A stretch of 64,000 nucleotides of DNA from assembly GCF_007750395.1 (NCBI RefSeq), contig NZ_CP036281.1:2069001-2133000 (forward strand). The letters run 5' to 3'. Of the stretch, positions 17,960-27,078 are shown piece after piece. The notes below the pieces were generated by a model. The model did not search any database, was not told the origin of the DNA, and worked only from the letters and a program-made list of their open reading frames with translations. The DNA comes from Polystyrenella longa (GTDB lineage: Bacteria > Planctomycetota > Planctomycetia > Planctomycetales > Planctomycetaceae). Numbering within the stretch: the first letter of the stretch is position 1; every line of letters begins with the position of its first letter. The position numbers and the translations under genes were made by a program.

Positions 17960-18421
17960 CTATTGGCCGAATTCAGCTTGAGACCGGAATGAGCGACCCC
18001 GTTGGATCAGTTCGTTCGACGGCGGCACCTGTTGTCGCTGCATCGTGTAACGGAACGTTTGCCGATCAGTGATCTTCTGGGGAGAGAAGTTGTCCGCCAG
18101 AAACTCGATTCCGGGCCACTGGTACCAGGGAGTCTGCACTTTCTGCATGACAGTCAATGTCTGGTAACCATCTTTGAGAAGCTGGATTTCCCGCGTTCCG
18201 TAATAGAGAAACGAAAACGAACAGGGCGTGTATCCCACTTCCTTACCATCCACTTTGGCCAATGCCCCAGGTGGATCGGATTCAATCGTCATTCGGCGAA
18301 ATACGCATCCACTACCCATCGTGACCAACAGGCAACCCAACACTGCCCCAACGGCCATTCGCCGCAGACGGGAGGTTCTTACTGGTTGACTGTGAACAGT
18401 TAAGGGCATGAGACGCATCAT
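17960..18421 (-). CDS. PEGA-domain lipoprotein
   Basis: The 153-residue product has a lipoprotein signal peptide with the lipobox MGSGC near residue 39. A single PEGA domain follows: MTIESDPPGALAKVDGKEVGYTP (split around residues 44-66), then YYGTREIQLLKDGYQTL. PEGA domains are small beta-sandwich modules, often found on surface or periplasmic proteins, with a proposed structural or binding role. The C-terminal 60 residues (WYQWPGIEFLADNFSPQK and a Gln/Arg-rich tail) have no domain I recognise. The ATG at 18421 (followed at once by another ATG) lacks a clear ribosome site. A 257-bp gap separates it from the convergent small lipoprotein gene. The function is unknown beyond envelope attachment. 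Confidence 0.85.
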   Translation of the reverse strand: MMRLMPLTVHSQPVRTSRLRRMAVGAVLGCLLVTMGSGCVFRRMTIESDPPGALAKVDGKEVGYTPCSFSFLYYGTREIQLLKDGYQTLTVMQKVQTPWYQWPGIEFLADNFSPQKITDRQTFRYTMQRQQVPPSNELIQRGRSFRSQAEFGQ

Positions 18422-18658
18422 ACTTTTGAACGGACGGAGGGCGATGAAGGTAATCTGAGGCTGCGAATATTAACGATTTGAGGAAAACGGGCCAAGACGG
18501 ATTCCAGAAGGGAGATGTTTGTTCATTTTTGCCTCTTTACCCCAGCTTTATTTGGTGGATTTGGATGCCGGTCTGTTAGCATGGTAAGACATTGGAAACT
18601 CTTGGAAACGAGGTATGTTCGGCAAGGGATTCGAAGTTCGATTTCACAGGGGTAACCG

Positions 18659-19248
18659 ATGGATAGAGATCTGAGCGTCGTGGGAGCCTTTCTAGGCTCG
18701 TTTATGATTTTACATCTTGCATGGACAATCTTCAAATTGATCAACTCATGTGTCGTTATAAAGCGTAACGGTCCTGTTCTGTTCTATCTGAATGACTATT
18801 CCTTCCAAAGCATGGCAGCGCCTCAAGCAATATACCTCTGCTTATTTGTTCTCGGAGTGTTGATATTTTTAGTGATCGCTTCTCTTGCGGGTTGGGCAGG
18901 TATTCCTGTTTACCTTTTTCTAATAGTCGCTCCCACGCCTTTATTTTGTAACATGTTGCAATTCGCCTTCTGCTCCAGAGTGGGCGTAACCCGACAGGGA
19001 TTGATTTACTCAAGGCTCTCGTTGGACAATGTTTTGTGCCGTGGGATGAATTGGAGTCGATTGAAAAGATGAAATATCAAATTCCGATGGTGATTCAATT
19101 CCTATTCAGAGACAGCACGATTAAAACAGGATTTTCATTGGAAAACGTGGATCAGGAATTTATGTCGACTCAGTTAGCTCAGCTTCTGCCGGATAGAATT
19201 GACCTCTCCCTATTAGAAACAGAAAGTGAACCAACACATGTTTGCTGA
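18659..19248 (+). pseudogene. Frameshifted tandem paralogue of the membrane protein at 19238
   Basis: The first frame (from the ATG at 18659) gives two membrane segments and ends in GVTRQGLIYSRLSLDN before sliding into unrelated sequence. A second, overlapping frame then gives VPWDELESIEKMKYQIPMV and runs to 19248. Joined together they match the intact neighbour: RNGPVLFYLND aligns with DHGPILFSLNE, VGVTRQGLIYSR with VTVTRTGVIART, and VPWDELESIE with LPWASISDVE. The break falls at the TGTTTTGTG run near 19030-19036, where one missing base explains both frames. The copy is therefore either a recent pseudogene, a sequencing or assembly error, or a programmed shift. The stop codon overlaps the ATG of the next gene, as in an operon. 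Membrane topology and C-terminal fold are as for the intact copy. Confidence 0.82.
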
Positions 19249-19837
19249 TTTGACACAGGCCAAAATGGGTTGGTTGATGGTGGTTGCGGCCATTGTCATC
19301 ATTTCACAGCATTACTTCTATCATCGTCAGTTGCGTCAATTGATGAGAGTCACTCGGGACCACGGCCCTATTCTGTTTTCCCTCAATGAAAACACAACGA
19401 TGTCCTCATGCCGGTGGACTTGTCTCCATCTGCATCGCATGACGATGTTCATCGTGGCGTTGCTCGGCATCGTCGGAGTCTTTGCAGAGCAAGTGCCCGC
19501 TTTTGCAGCGATGATCGTGCTCTGTCTCGGGACCAGTTCCTTTCTTCATTACCTCAAAGTATCCAGTGAGAAAGTAACCGTCACGCGAACCGGAGTGATT
19601 GCCCGAACCTCCTCCACCCACGTCGGTTTTCTTCCGTGGGCGTCCATCTCAGATGTTGAACGAGTACCGTCGGAAGAAAAACTGATATATCAAATTGTGA
19701 CCGACGCCTACCCTGAGAGCGATATCCGGTTTTGCATTGAGCTCGAAGATATCGATTTCATCACTGAGCAAATTAATCAATTCCTGCCTGAAGGGGTGTA
19801 CTTCGAACCCGAACAGGAGGCGGCGCTCGTCAGTTAA
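19238..19837 (+). CDS. Membrane protein with PH-like C-terminal domain (intact paralogue)
   Basis: The 199-residue product starts at the ATG at 19238, whose position agrees with the paralogue just upstream (MFADLT aligning with MDRDLS). It has an N-terminal membrane segment (WLMVVAAIVIISQHY), a second hydrophobic pair at about 70-115, then a soluble C-terminal part of about 85 residues: VTVTRTGVIART, GFLPWASISDVE and DFITEQINQFLPEG. That pattern (strand, 'G-I' turn, 'PW-x-x-I' and a final helix) resembles membrane-anchored bacterial PH-like domains such as YcxB; this is my inference from the pattern. The gene overlaps the preceding copy by 11 bp, which suggests translational coupling. The function is unknown. 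Confidence 0.78.
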   Translation: MFADLTQAKMGWLMVVAAIVIISQHYFYHRQLRQLMRVTRDHGPILFSLNENTTMSSCRWTCLHLHRMTMFIVALLGIVGVFAEQVPAFAAMIVLCLGTSSFLHYLKVSSEKVTVTRTGVIARTSSTHVGFLPWASISDVERVPSEEKLIYQIVTDAYPESDIRFCIELEDIDFITEQINQFLPEGVYFEPEQEAALVS

Positions 19838-19990
19838 TTCTGCGACTCATCCAGAGAATTCAAGGGAAAATTAATCATCAGAGTGATCCGACTTCCCCAA
19901 TCGAGCGTTTAATGTCGATGTGCAATCTTATCCGAAGGCATTCAGGCTATTCACATATCGCATCTTTAAAGAAAACAAGGAAATCCCCTC

Positions 19991-20854
19991 ATGTCCTTCT
20001 TCAGCCGAATCGGAAATACCTGGGAACTGATGGGGGCGAGTTGGGATTTGCTCAAGCAGGATAAGGAACTGCTCTTCTTTCCCATCTTTTCTTCGATCAG
20101 TTGCCTGCTCGTCTCGGCGACTTTCCTGCTCCCCTTTTACATGGTGAGCGAATCGTTCGTTCCGCCTTCGCAAGAGGCTCCACTGGAGGATCAGATCTTC
20201 TACTACCTGGTTCTGTTCCTGTTTTACGTCGTGAATTATTTTGTCATGACGTACTTCAATGCGGCAGTGATCGGGGCGGCGATAAAACGAATGATGGGGG
20301 ATGACCCGACGATGAGTGATGGGTTCCGATTCGCCAACAAACGGTTGTCCCAGATTCTCGGTTGGGCGATCGTCAGTGCGACTGTGGGGCTCATTCTGCG
20401 ATTGATTGAAGATCGGTCGCAGAAAATTGGAGCGATCGTGGCGGGTCTGTTGGGGGCCGTTTGGACTTTATCCAGTTTCCTGGTGATTCCGATTCTGGTC
20501 GTTGAAGGAGTTGGACCGATCGACGCGCTGACTAAATCGACCAAGCTGCTCAAAAAGACTTGGGGCGAGCAACTCGTCAGTAACTTTGGCTTTGGGGTGA
20601 TCTTCTTCTTTCTAAGCCTGCCCCTGTTCCTGCTGATCGGTGGCGGAGTCTACCTGATCGCCCTCGCAGAAATGCTGGTCCCTGGCATCGCCCTATTCGC
20701 CATTGGAGTTGTCCTGCTGATTCTCCTGGGCGTCATCCAAACTTGTTTGCAGTCGATCTTTCAGGCCGCTCTCTACGTCTACATCCGCAAAGGCCACATC
20801 CCCGGCACCCGCTTCCACGACAACCTGATGCAAAACACGGTGGTGCACCGGTAG
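19991..20854 (+). CDS. DUF6159 family integral membrane protein
   Basis: The 287-residue protein starts MSFFSRIGNTWELMGASWDL, characteristic of DUF6159 proteins. About six membrane helices follow: near residues 30-52, 63-92, 115-132, 142-168, 195-220 and 230-258. Between them are conserved-looking loops such as AAIKRMMGDDPTMSDGF and GPIDALTKSTKLLKKTWGEQ. The protein resembles the glycerophosphoryl-diester-type/YciC-like membrane-domain proteins in overall organisation, but no activity is known. The start ATG at 19991 has AAGGAAAT about six to ten bases upstream. It lies 153 bp after the PH-like membrane protein gene on the same strand, so it could be in the same transcript. It converges with the DUF3592 gene, 44 bp away, without an obvious terminator. 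Confidence 0.85.
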   Translation: MSFFSRIGNTWELMGASWDLLKQDKELLFFPIFSSISCLLVSATFLLPFYMVSESFVPPSQEAPLEDQIFYYLVLFLFYVVNYFVMTYFNAAVIGAAIKRMMGDDPTMSDGFRFANKRLSQILGWAIVSATVGLILRLIEDRSQKIGAIVAGLLGAVWTLSSFLVIPILVVEGVGPIDALTKSTKLLKKTWGEQLVSNFGFGVIFFFLSLPLFLLIGGGVYLIALAEMLVPGIALFAIGVVLLILLGVIQTCLQSIFQAALYVYIRKGHIPGTRFHDNLMQNTVVHR

Positions 20855-20898
20855 AGTTGGAGGGCATTCAGTCTTTCAAAATCTAGCTGGTCGGAGCT

Positions 20899-22266
20899 TC
20901 ATGGAGAAATGGATGGGCTTCCATCAGCTTGTCTCATCTTTTTTGATGAATTCACAACAGAATTACCGCACCAGTGCTTCCAGACATCCGGAATTAGGAT
21001 TGCACAACAAACCAGTAGTCCAAGCGACCAGAGAAGCTTGGTGTAGACGTCGTTCATATCTCCCCTAGAGAGTGTTGATTCTTCTGGATTAAAGGGATCA
21101 TAGAAAACATTGACCCGAGTTCCAATCGGATATTGAGCGACAATCTCTGCAGCGGCCGTCCTATCTGTATCTTTGGAGGGAAAGAACTCAATGCGATTGC
21201 CGGTAAACTCCGCTCCTTCAACAGTGTATTCATAAATAATGTTGGGGACAAATATTGCCTTTTGGCCGTTGAGTGTTTTCTTAATATTGGACTGGCTGAT
21301 CATTCCCTTCGTCACTGTCCGGGATTGGCTAGCCTGAACTGAATGGTAGTCGCTAACTGTTAAATACAGTAACCATCCGCTCAACGCGATCCCCCCTATC
21401 AGCATCACGGTGTAGACATACTTGTTCATTCTTTTGTTGTTGTGTGCCAATTTAAGATTAGCGTCTTTTAATTTCTTGTTTATTGCCGTTTGTTGGTGAC
21501 GCCACTCTTCGCTCACTGAATCTTCAAACTTGATTTGAGAGTCACTTGCGTCATGAGTAGGTGGTTTTTGGAGGAGTGCTTTCATCTCATTGAGAATACG
21601 ATGTTCTGGAACACGTTCTCCAACATGAACAAGTAAGGGCCAGTCCATTAGTTTTGATACTCTTTGGGCCAATATCAGCGTATTGAGATTGTTAGCATTG
21701 CACATGATCGGATAGCGAACATACCCCTTGTCCTCCTTGATGATGTAGTTGAATTCAACGTCATCATGCGGTTCTAATTGAGGAGTATTTCTTGATAGGA
21801 GTTCAAGCTGCTCTTCCGAGAATTGAATGAATTTGCTTTTGATGTCATGAACGAGTTCCAGATAAACTTCTTGTGTATCCGAAAGATTGATACCCAAATC
21901 AGGGATGTGCAGTTCACCTTTCCGGCTACACGAGAGACAAACTATCTCTCCTTTCTTTCGCTGTCGATTATTTCTCCACTCAAACACTGGGTAAGATAAA
22001 AACAGTACGAGTACGAGAGATGGGGAGACGAGACTTGCGAGAATATCTATGAGACCAGTGATGTCGATCTTTACTGGTAGATTCAAGCCCGTAAATAACC
22101 ACAACAGAATGGCAGCAATCGGACTCAGGATAATAAGCCAGCGAGAAACAACGGACATTCGAGTATCGTAAATGGCGGTCAATGTGCCGTTCGGATCTTC
22201 TTCAATGCTACCGTTGAAGTAGATGGACCTCTCCGGTTCCAGTAGTTTTGAATGGCTAGTCGTCAT
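20899..22266 (-). CDS. DUF3592-containing membrane protein
   Basis: The 455-residue product has two membrane segments in its N-terminal third (LIILSPIAAILLWLF and a LVSPSLVLVLFLSY segment), a soluble middle of about 150 residues, a membrane helix (VYTVMLIGGIALSGWLLYL), the DUF3592 segment and a final helix (LLWSLGLLVCCAIL). The DUF3592 core is recognised by YEYTVEGAEFTGNRIEF and IGTRVNVFYDPFNPEES. DUF3592 forms a small extracytoplasmic beta domain of unknown role. The ATG at 22266 is preferred to 22290 because GAGAAGAA stands just upstream of it. It is 75 bp after another DUF3592 gene on the same strand, and the two are likely co-transcribed. Full-length function is unknown. Confidence 0.83.
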   Translation of the reverse strand: MTTSHSKLLEPERSIYFNGSIEEDPNGTLTAIYDTRMSVVSRWLIILSPIAAILLWLFTGLNLPVKIDITGLIDILASLVSPSLVLVLFLSYPVFEWRNNRQRKKGEIVCLSCSRKGELHIPDLGINLSDTQEVYLELVHDIKSKFIQFSEEQLELLSRNTPQLEPHDDVEFNYIIKEDKGYVRYPIMCNANNLNTLILAQRVSKLMDWPLLVHVGERVPEHRILNEMKALLQKPPTHDASDSQIKFEDSVSEEWRHQQTAINKKLKDANLKLAHNNKRMNKYVYTVMLIGGIALSGWLLYLTVSDYHSVQASQSRTVTKGMISQSNIKKTLNGQKAIFVPNIIYEYTVEGAEFTGNRIEFFPSKDTDRTAAAEIVAQYPIGTRVNVFYDPFNPEESTLSRGDMNDVYTKLLWSLGLLVCCAILIPDVWKHWCGNSVVNSSKKMRQADGSPSISP

Positions 22267-22341
22267 TTCTTCTCGGTCAAATACCCTCATAGTCCGGGCT
22301 CATTTTGAGTTATCACAATGGTTGTGGTCGGTGACGCCCTC

Positions 22342-23394
22342 TTATTGCTCACGGTTTTGATCGTGTGTTCCGTCTGTAAACTCTTGTGGGATCAAAGTTG
22401 TTCGGCGGTTATCGAGTCGGAGGATCGTCATTACCAAGGTCGATACAATGATGGCAAAGGATCCATCAAACAGGTACCTGTAAGCATTTTCTTCGTCCCC
22501 TTGAATGAGGACTGCCCAGCTCGGGTCATCAGGTTTGTAGAATACATTGACTTCGCGACCAACGGGGTATTCTTCGACGATTGTCTGGGAAAATTCCCAA
22601 GTGCTGGACTCGGGATAAAACATTCTTATGCGGTCCCCTTCGTGTCGAATTTCATCCACAACGTACTCATACTTGACTTGGGGGGCATAAGAGGTTTCCT
22701 CATCATTTACACGGGTATCGACGAGTGACTCGATAATGGTCCCCTGCACCGACGGCCATGTGCTGCTATCAAGTGCCAGATAGTAACCCAGGATCGCCGA
22801 TCCGCTGAGGATAATTGCAGATCCATACATGAGTCGTAAGAAGAAGGGAAATACCCATTTTCTGAAAAATCTGCCCATAAAATCAGGATAGTTGACGGGG
22901 GGGGACTTCCTCGCTCGGAAAAATAGATAAAGGGCCAGTCCCAGGAAAACCAGAATAAAGAAACTACTGAGACCGATTTCAATGAACGTCTCAAAACTGG
23001 CCTCACTTCGCGGAATCAACACTGAGTTGGCGTGCTGGTCGGGATCATAAAAAACAGGAATTTGTACGCCTGCCGTATATTCTTTGATACTATTTTCGGC
23101 ACCCTCCCGATTACAGTAGCGCAGGTTGTCGATTCGTAAACGGTCACTCTCATATTCCGTTTCATTCACTTCGAACTTATAAGTGACAACCGGTACATAG
23201 GTGACGTGGACTCCTGAGTGGTCGAGGTGAATTGAAACATCTGAATTGAGAATCTCCCCCTGCACGGTGGGCCAGTTCATGCTTTCGTACGCTTTTTGAT
23301 ATTCGTACCAGCAAACCCACAGGAACGAAGCCACTGCAAAAAAGAAGACGCCGACATACAGGGTCAGGAAAAATTGCTTAAGATATTTGGTCAT
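22342..23394 (-). CDS. Membrane protein with two DUF3592 modules
   Basis: The 350-residue product contains two copies of the DUF3592 unit, each bracketed by membrane helices. The first is WPTVQGEILNSDVS, then PVVTYKFEVNETEYESDRLR and VFYDPDQHANSVL. The second is WPSVQGTIIESLVD, then PQVKYEYVVDEIRHEGDRIRM and VFYKPDDPSWAVL. Membrane helices lie near residues 10-30, 138-160, 185-207 and 307-325. The internal duplication is clear by eye and points to a gene fusion of two ancestral units. It starts at the ATG at 23394. With the downstream DUF3592 gene it forms a two-gene unit. The function is unknown. A role in envelope biology is likely only because of the topology. Confidence 0.87.
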   Translation of the reverse strand: MTKYLKQFFLTLYVGVFFFAVASFLWVCWYEYQKAYESMNWPTVQGEILNSDVSIHLDHSGVHVTYVPVVTYKFEVNETEYESDRLRIDNLRYCNREGAENSIKEYTAGVQIPVFYDPDQHANSVLIPRSEASFETFIEIGLSSFFILVFLGLALYLFFRARKSPPVNYPDFMGRFFRKWVFPFFLRLMYGSAIILSGSAILGYYLALDSSTWPSVQGTIIESLVDTRVNDEETSYAPQVKYEYVVDEIRHEGDRIRMFYPESSTWEFSQTIVEEYPVGREVNVFYKPDDPSWAVLIQGDEENAYRYLFDGSFAIIVSTLVMTILRLDNRRTTLIPQEFTDGTHDQNREQ

Positions 23395-23520
23395 CGATTT
23401 GTCTTACGGGTGAAGTTTTTACGATGCATCCGAGAAATTGACTTAAAATTCTCTCCTGTCGAGCATACTCAAGATAACGTATTTCTCGTGCAGATGGTTC
23501 AGCACAATTCCGGAATTCCA

Positions 23521-23560
23521 CAAAAAAACGCTCCTGTTGCCGAAGCAACAGAAGCGTTTT
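23521..23560 (-). terminator. Rho-independent terminator of acnA
   Basis: On the minus strand, AAACGCT-x-CTGTTGC pairs across a CGAA-type tetraloop (stem 23526-23559, one mismatch), followed by a run of seven T. It lies about 40 bases after the aconitase stop codon. Confidence 0.9.
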
Positions 23561-23599
23561 GGTTTAATACGTTATCTGCGAGATGGAGAACAGCGAGAT

Positions 23600-26269
23600 T
23601 TAGTTTTTCGCCAGCTGTCGCAGGACTGTGTGGAGGATACCACCGTTGCGGTAGTATTCGACTTCGACGGGGGTGTCGATACGACAGACCGTGGTGAAGT
23701 GAACGACGTCGCCGTTGGTTTTCGTCGCGGTGACTTCGATGGTCTGCTGAGGTTTGAGGTTGTCATCCAGTTGGATATCGAACGTCTCGGAACCATCCAG
23801 ACCCAGGCTCTCGCGGGATTCGCTCTCGCGGAACTGGAGAGGCAGCACGCCCATACCGACCAGGTTTGACCGGTGGATACGTTCGTACGATGCGGCGATT
23901 ACCGCCTTCACGCCCAACAGGTAAGTTCCCTTAGCAGCCCAGTCACGGGAAGACCCCGTTCCGTATTCGGCACCAGCAAGAACCACCAGTGGAGTTCCGG
24001 CTTCTTTGTACTTCATGGCGGCATCGTAGATCGATGTCTGTTCGTCCGTGGGTAAGTACTTGGTGACTCCCCCTTCTGTCCCGGGACAGAGCAGGTTTTT
24101 CAGACGGATGTTGGCGAACGTTCCGCGAGTCATTACGCGGTCGTTACCACGACGGGAACCGTAGCTGTTGAAGTCTTTCGGTCCAATGCCGTTTTCCTGC
24201 AAGTACAGTCCGGCGGGGGAATCGGGTTTAATCGCTCCGGCGGGGCTGATGTGGTCCGTGGTAGTGGAATCGCCAACGGAGACCAGCACGCGGGCTCCGG
24301 TAATTGATTCAACAGGACCGGGTGTCAGAGGCATATCAACGAAGAAGGGAGGCTCCTGCACGTAGGTGCTTTTGTCTTCCCATTCGTAGAGAGAACCTTC
24401 GCTGCTCTCGATCGCCTGCCACTCGGGCGGACCATCGGCAGCATGCGAATACTGTTCAACGAACATTTCCGGAGTAATGGCTCCGGCCATGGTGTCGATG
24501 ATTTCTTTCTGAGTCGGCCAGATATCTTTCAGGAAGACATCGTTTCCGTCCTGGTCTTGTCCGAGTGGTTCCGTAACCAGATCGACGTCGGTTGAGCCAG
24601 CGATTGCGTAAGCGACGACCAGCGGCGGTGAAGCGAGGTAGTTCGCTTTAATGTGCTGGTTGATTCGGCCTTCGAAGTTACGGTTACCAGACAGCACGGC
24701 GGAGGCGACGAGGTCTCCTTTAACAATCGCATTGGCGATGGGATCCGGCAGCGGTCCACTGTTTCCAATACAGGTAGTGCAACCATAGCCTACAGTTTGG
24801 AAACCAAGCTCATCGAGAGACTTGTCGAGGCCCGATTTTTCCAAGTACTCGGTGACGACCCGGCTACCAGGAGCCAGGCTGGTTTTGACCCAGGGTTTAG
24901 GCTTGAGCCCTTTGGCGGCGGCTTTCTGAGCCACCAGGCCAGCAGCAAGCATTACCGAGGGGTTACTCGTGTTCGTACAACTGGTGATGGCGGCGATCAC
25001 GACGGCACCGTCGGTGATGGCGACATCGTCGGAACCTTCGATATCCACAGGAGCAGTCATCGTTGGTTTGTCGAAGGTCTCTTTGAGATCTTTTTCAAAC
25101 TGCGATTTCATGTCGGTCAGCAGGATACGGTCCTGAGGACGTTTGGGACCTGCCATCGAGGGGACGACGGTGGAGAGATCGAGTTCGAGCGTGCTCGTGA
25201 ATTCCGGATCGGGCGAATCGACCGTGTGGAACATTTCCTGAGCTTTAAAGTACTCTTCCATCAGTTCTGCTGCGGCCTTGTCGCGACCGGTACGCAGCAG
25301 GTACTGGACTGTCTCGTGGTCGACAGGGAAGAAGCCCATGGTTGCTCCGTATTCGGGAGCCATGTTGGCTAATGTCGCCCGGTCGGGCAAGCTCATGCTG
25401 TTGAGGCCTGGTCCGAAGTATTCGACGAATTTGCCGACCACACCATGCTTACGCAGCATCTGGGTAACCATCAGCACGAGGTCTGTTGCGGTGGCTCCTT
25501 CAGGCAGTTTACCCGTCAGTTTGAAACCGACGACTTCGGGAAGCAGCATGTAAATGGGTTGCCCCAGCATGACTGCTTCCGCTTCGATACCACCAACACC
25601 CCAACCAACGACGCCCAGGCCATTGATCATGGTTGTGTGGCTGTCTGTTCCCACAAGGCTGTCAGGATAGACGACGCCATCTTTGACGAGCGTACCGTTG
25701 GCCAGGTATTCGAGGTTCACCTGGTGGACGATCCCGGTGGCGGGAGGCACGACGCGGAAATTATCAAACGCCTGCTGACCCCAGCGGAGGAACTGGTATC
25801 GTTCCTGGTTTCGTTCGAATTCGATATCGACGTTCGTCTGCAAAGCAAATCGGCTTGCGAATGCATCAACCTGCACTGAGTGGTCGATGACAAGGTCACA
25901 TTGAACGAGTGGGTTAATTTTGGTTGGGTCACCACCCATGCGGACCATTGCGGCACGCAGTGCAGCCAGGTCAACGACGGCAGGGACACCGGTGAAGTCC
26001 TGCAGAACAACACGCCCTGGGGTGAATGGGATTTCGACCTGTTTTACATTTTTGGCATCCCAGCCAGCAATGTTTTTGACGTCGTCTTCGCTAACGATGA
26101 AGTCGTCCAGATTTCGCAGGCAGGATTCGAGCAGCACGCGGATCGAATAGGGAAGTTTTTGGAAATCGATACCCAGCTTTTTGCCCAAGGCAGGCAGGCT
26201 GTAGTATGTGTATTCTCCGCTTTTTGTTTTTAAACGTGCCTCGGCACCGAATTTGTCCTCGGTCGCCAT
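23600..26269 (-). CDS. acnA: Aconitate hydratase A
   Basis: The 889-residue enzyme interconverts citrate and isocitrate in the TCA cycle. The three cysteines that bind the [4Fe-4S] cluster are Cys431 (TSCTNTSNP) and Cys497/Cys500 ([13 protein letters not shown]), almost the same positions as in E. coli AcnA. Other signatures are [46 protein letters not shown] and [14 protein letters not shown], where the last holds the catalytic Ser of the swivelling domain. The length is that of the AcnA/IRP1 class. The ATG at 26269 follows GGGAGG by seven bases, a strong ribosome site; the frame runs 14 residues further without one. It is a single-gene unit with its own terminator. The bifunctional RNA-binding role known for some aconitases cannot be judged from sequence. 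Confidence 0.98.
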   Translation of the reverse strand: MATEDKFGAEARLKTKSGEYTYYSLPALGKKLGIDFQKLPYSIRVLLESCLRNLDDFIVSEDDVKNIAGWDAKNVKQVEIPFTPGRVVLQDFTGVPAVVDLAALRAAMVRMGGDPTKINPLVQCDLVIDHSVQVDAFASRFALQTNVDIEFERNQERYQFLRWGQQAFDNFRVVPPATGIVHQVNLEYLANGTLVKDGVVYPDSLVGTDSHTTMINGLGVVGWGVGGIEAEAVMLGQPIYMLLPEVVGFKLTGKLPEGATATDLVLMVTQMLRKHGVVGKFVEYFGPGLNSMSLPDRATLANMAPEYGATMGFFPVDHETVQYLLRTGRDKAAAELMEEYFKAQEMFHTVDSPDPEFTSTLELDLSTVVPSMAGPKRPQDRILLTDMKSQFEKDLKETFDKPTMTAPVDIEGSDDVAITDGAVVIAAITSCTNTSNPSVMLAAGLVAQKAAAKGLKPKPWVKTSLAPGSRVVTEYLEKSGLDKSLDELGFQTVGYGCTTCIGNSGPLPDPIANAIVKGDLVASAVLSGNRNFEGRINQHIKANYLASPPLVVAYAIAGSTDVDLVTEPLGQDQDGNDVFLKDIWPTQKEIIDTMAGAITPEMFVEQYSHAADGPPEWQAIESSEGSLYEWEDKSTYVQEPPFFVDMPLTPGPVESITGARVLVSVGDSTTTDHISPAGAIKPDSPAGLYLQENGIGPKDFNSYGSRRGNDRVMTRGTFANIRLKNLLCPGTEGGVTKYLPTDEQTSIYDAAMKYKEAGTPLVVLAGAEYGTGSSRDWAAKGTYLLGVKAVIAASYERIHRSNLVGMGVLPLQFRESESRESLGLDGSETFDIQLDDNLKPQQTIEVTATKTNGDVVHFTTVCRIDTPVEVEYYRNGGILHTVLRQLAKN

Positions 26270-26736
26270 ATGGGAACCTCCCTCTAACGGTCTATTGCGA
26301 GCCGCAATCATGTGCGGCTGTTTTAGCGGCTTCTCCCATGCTGGTCACAATGTCGAGAGTGAGAGCGCCGCCACACTGAATTTTGGACGGGTTTGTCTTG
26401 AACGAGTTTTCATCGCGTGAATTCCCCTCGGAACGCAAGGGTGCCGCAGGAAGATCACTGATCGAATGCTAGCAATACGAGCGCGGAAAATGAAGTGACG
26501 CCCCCCTTGAAAAGGGGTGTGGTACTGCTTTCGTAGGGAAAAACTGATGTAACAGCAGTCAGTTACGTCCAAGGTCCCAACCGGGAGTAATTCGGCTGAA
26601 GTCGGGAATAAAAAACAGGACAATCGCTGAAAATCTTTATTCTGGAACTATTTCCAACCTGTAAATCCATTCATTAGAATCAAGCTGCATTCTAATGCTT
26701 GAGAATGACCTTTCTGAATAGAGAATGATCCCCACG
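26270..26736. other. Intergenic region between divergent acnA and moaD-like genes
   Basis: About 470 bases lie between the divergent aconitase and MoaD-like genes and should hold both promoters. A small hairpin (CCCCTT-GAA-AAGGGG, near 26504-26519) is visible. I find no coding frame I trust and no recognisable iron or redox regulator site. Confidence 0.5.
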
Positions 26737-27006
26737 ATGCCCCGTGTCTGTTTCACTCCGAATCTGCATAAGCTGGTCGACGTCCACGAATATGAGGTTG
26801 CCGGTTCGACCATCGCTCAGGCTCTCGAAGACGTCTTTTCCCGGCAGCCCACGTTGCAAAGTTATATCGTCGACGATCAGAAACGATTGCGGCGTCACAT
26901 CAACGTGTTTGTAGACGGCGAGCTGATTCGGGGGGCTCACCCTCTTAATACAGAGATTCGTCCTGAATCTGAAATCTACATCATGCAGGCATTATCTGGC
27001 GGGTGA
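26737..27006 (+). CDS. MoaD/ThiS-type ubiquitin-like protein
   Basis: The 89-residue product begins MPRVCFTPNLHKLVDVHEYE and ends in ALSGG. The size, beta-grasp pattern (RVCFTP, GSTIAQALEDVF, RRHINVFVDGELI, SEIYIMQALSGG) and exposed C-terminal Gly-Gly are the marks of sulfur-carrier/ubiquitin-like proteins of the MoaD/ThiS family. Their C-terminal glycine is adenylated by an E1-like enzyme and made a thiocarboxylate. No E1-like partner or MoaE is seen nearby, so it may serve a pathway other than molybdopterin synthesis. It lies 72 bp before a BNR-repeat protein gene on the same strand. That pairing occurs in other bacteria as far as I recall, which suggests a shared job. The ATG at 26737 matches the family N-terminus better than the one at 26725. 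Confidence 0.88.
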   Translation: MPRVCFTPNLHKLVDVHEYEVAGSTIAQALEDVFSRQPTLQSYIVDDQKRLRRHINVFVDGELIRGAHPLNTEIRPESEIYIMQALSGG

Positions 27007-27078
27007 CTTCCTGCTCTTTCATTTCCCTTCTTATTCCATTCACTGATTTATCCTATTCAATGTTCAGGAACCAAAGTC

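Noticed and set aside
19036-19248. A separate 70-residue gene
   Set aside because: Its sequence continues the C-terminal domain of the paralogue that begins at 18659, so it is the second part of a frameshifted gene and not an independent one.
24653-25372. Plus-strand frames inside acnA
   Set aside because: Antisense shadows of the aconitase gene.
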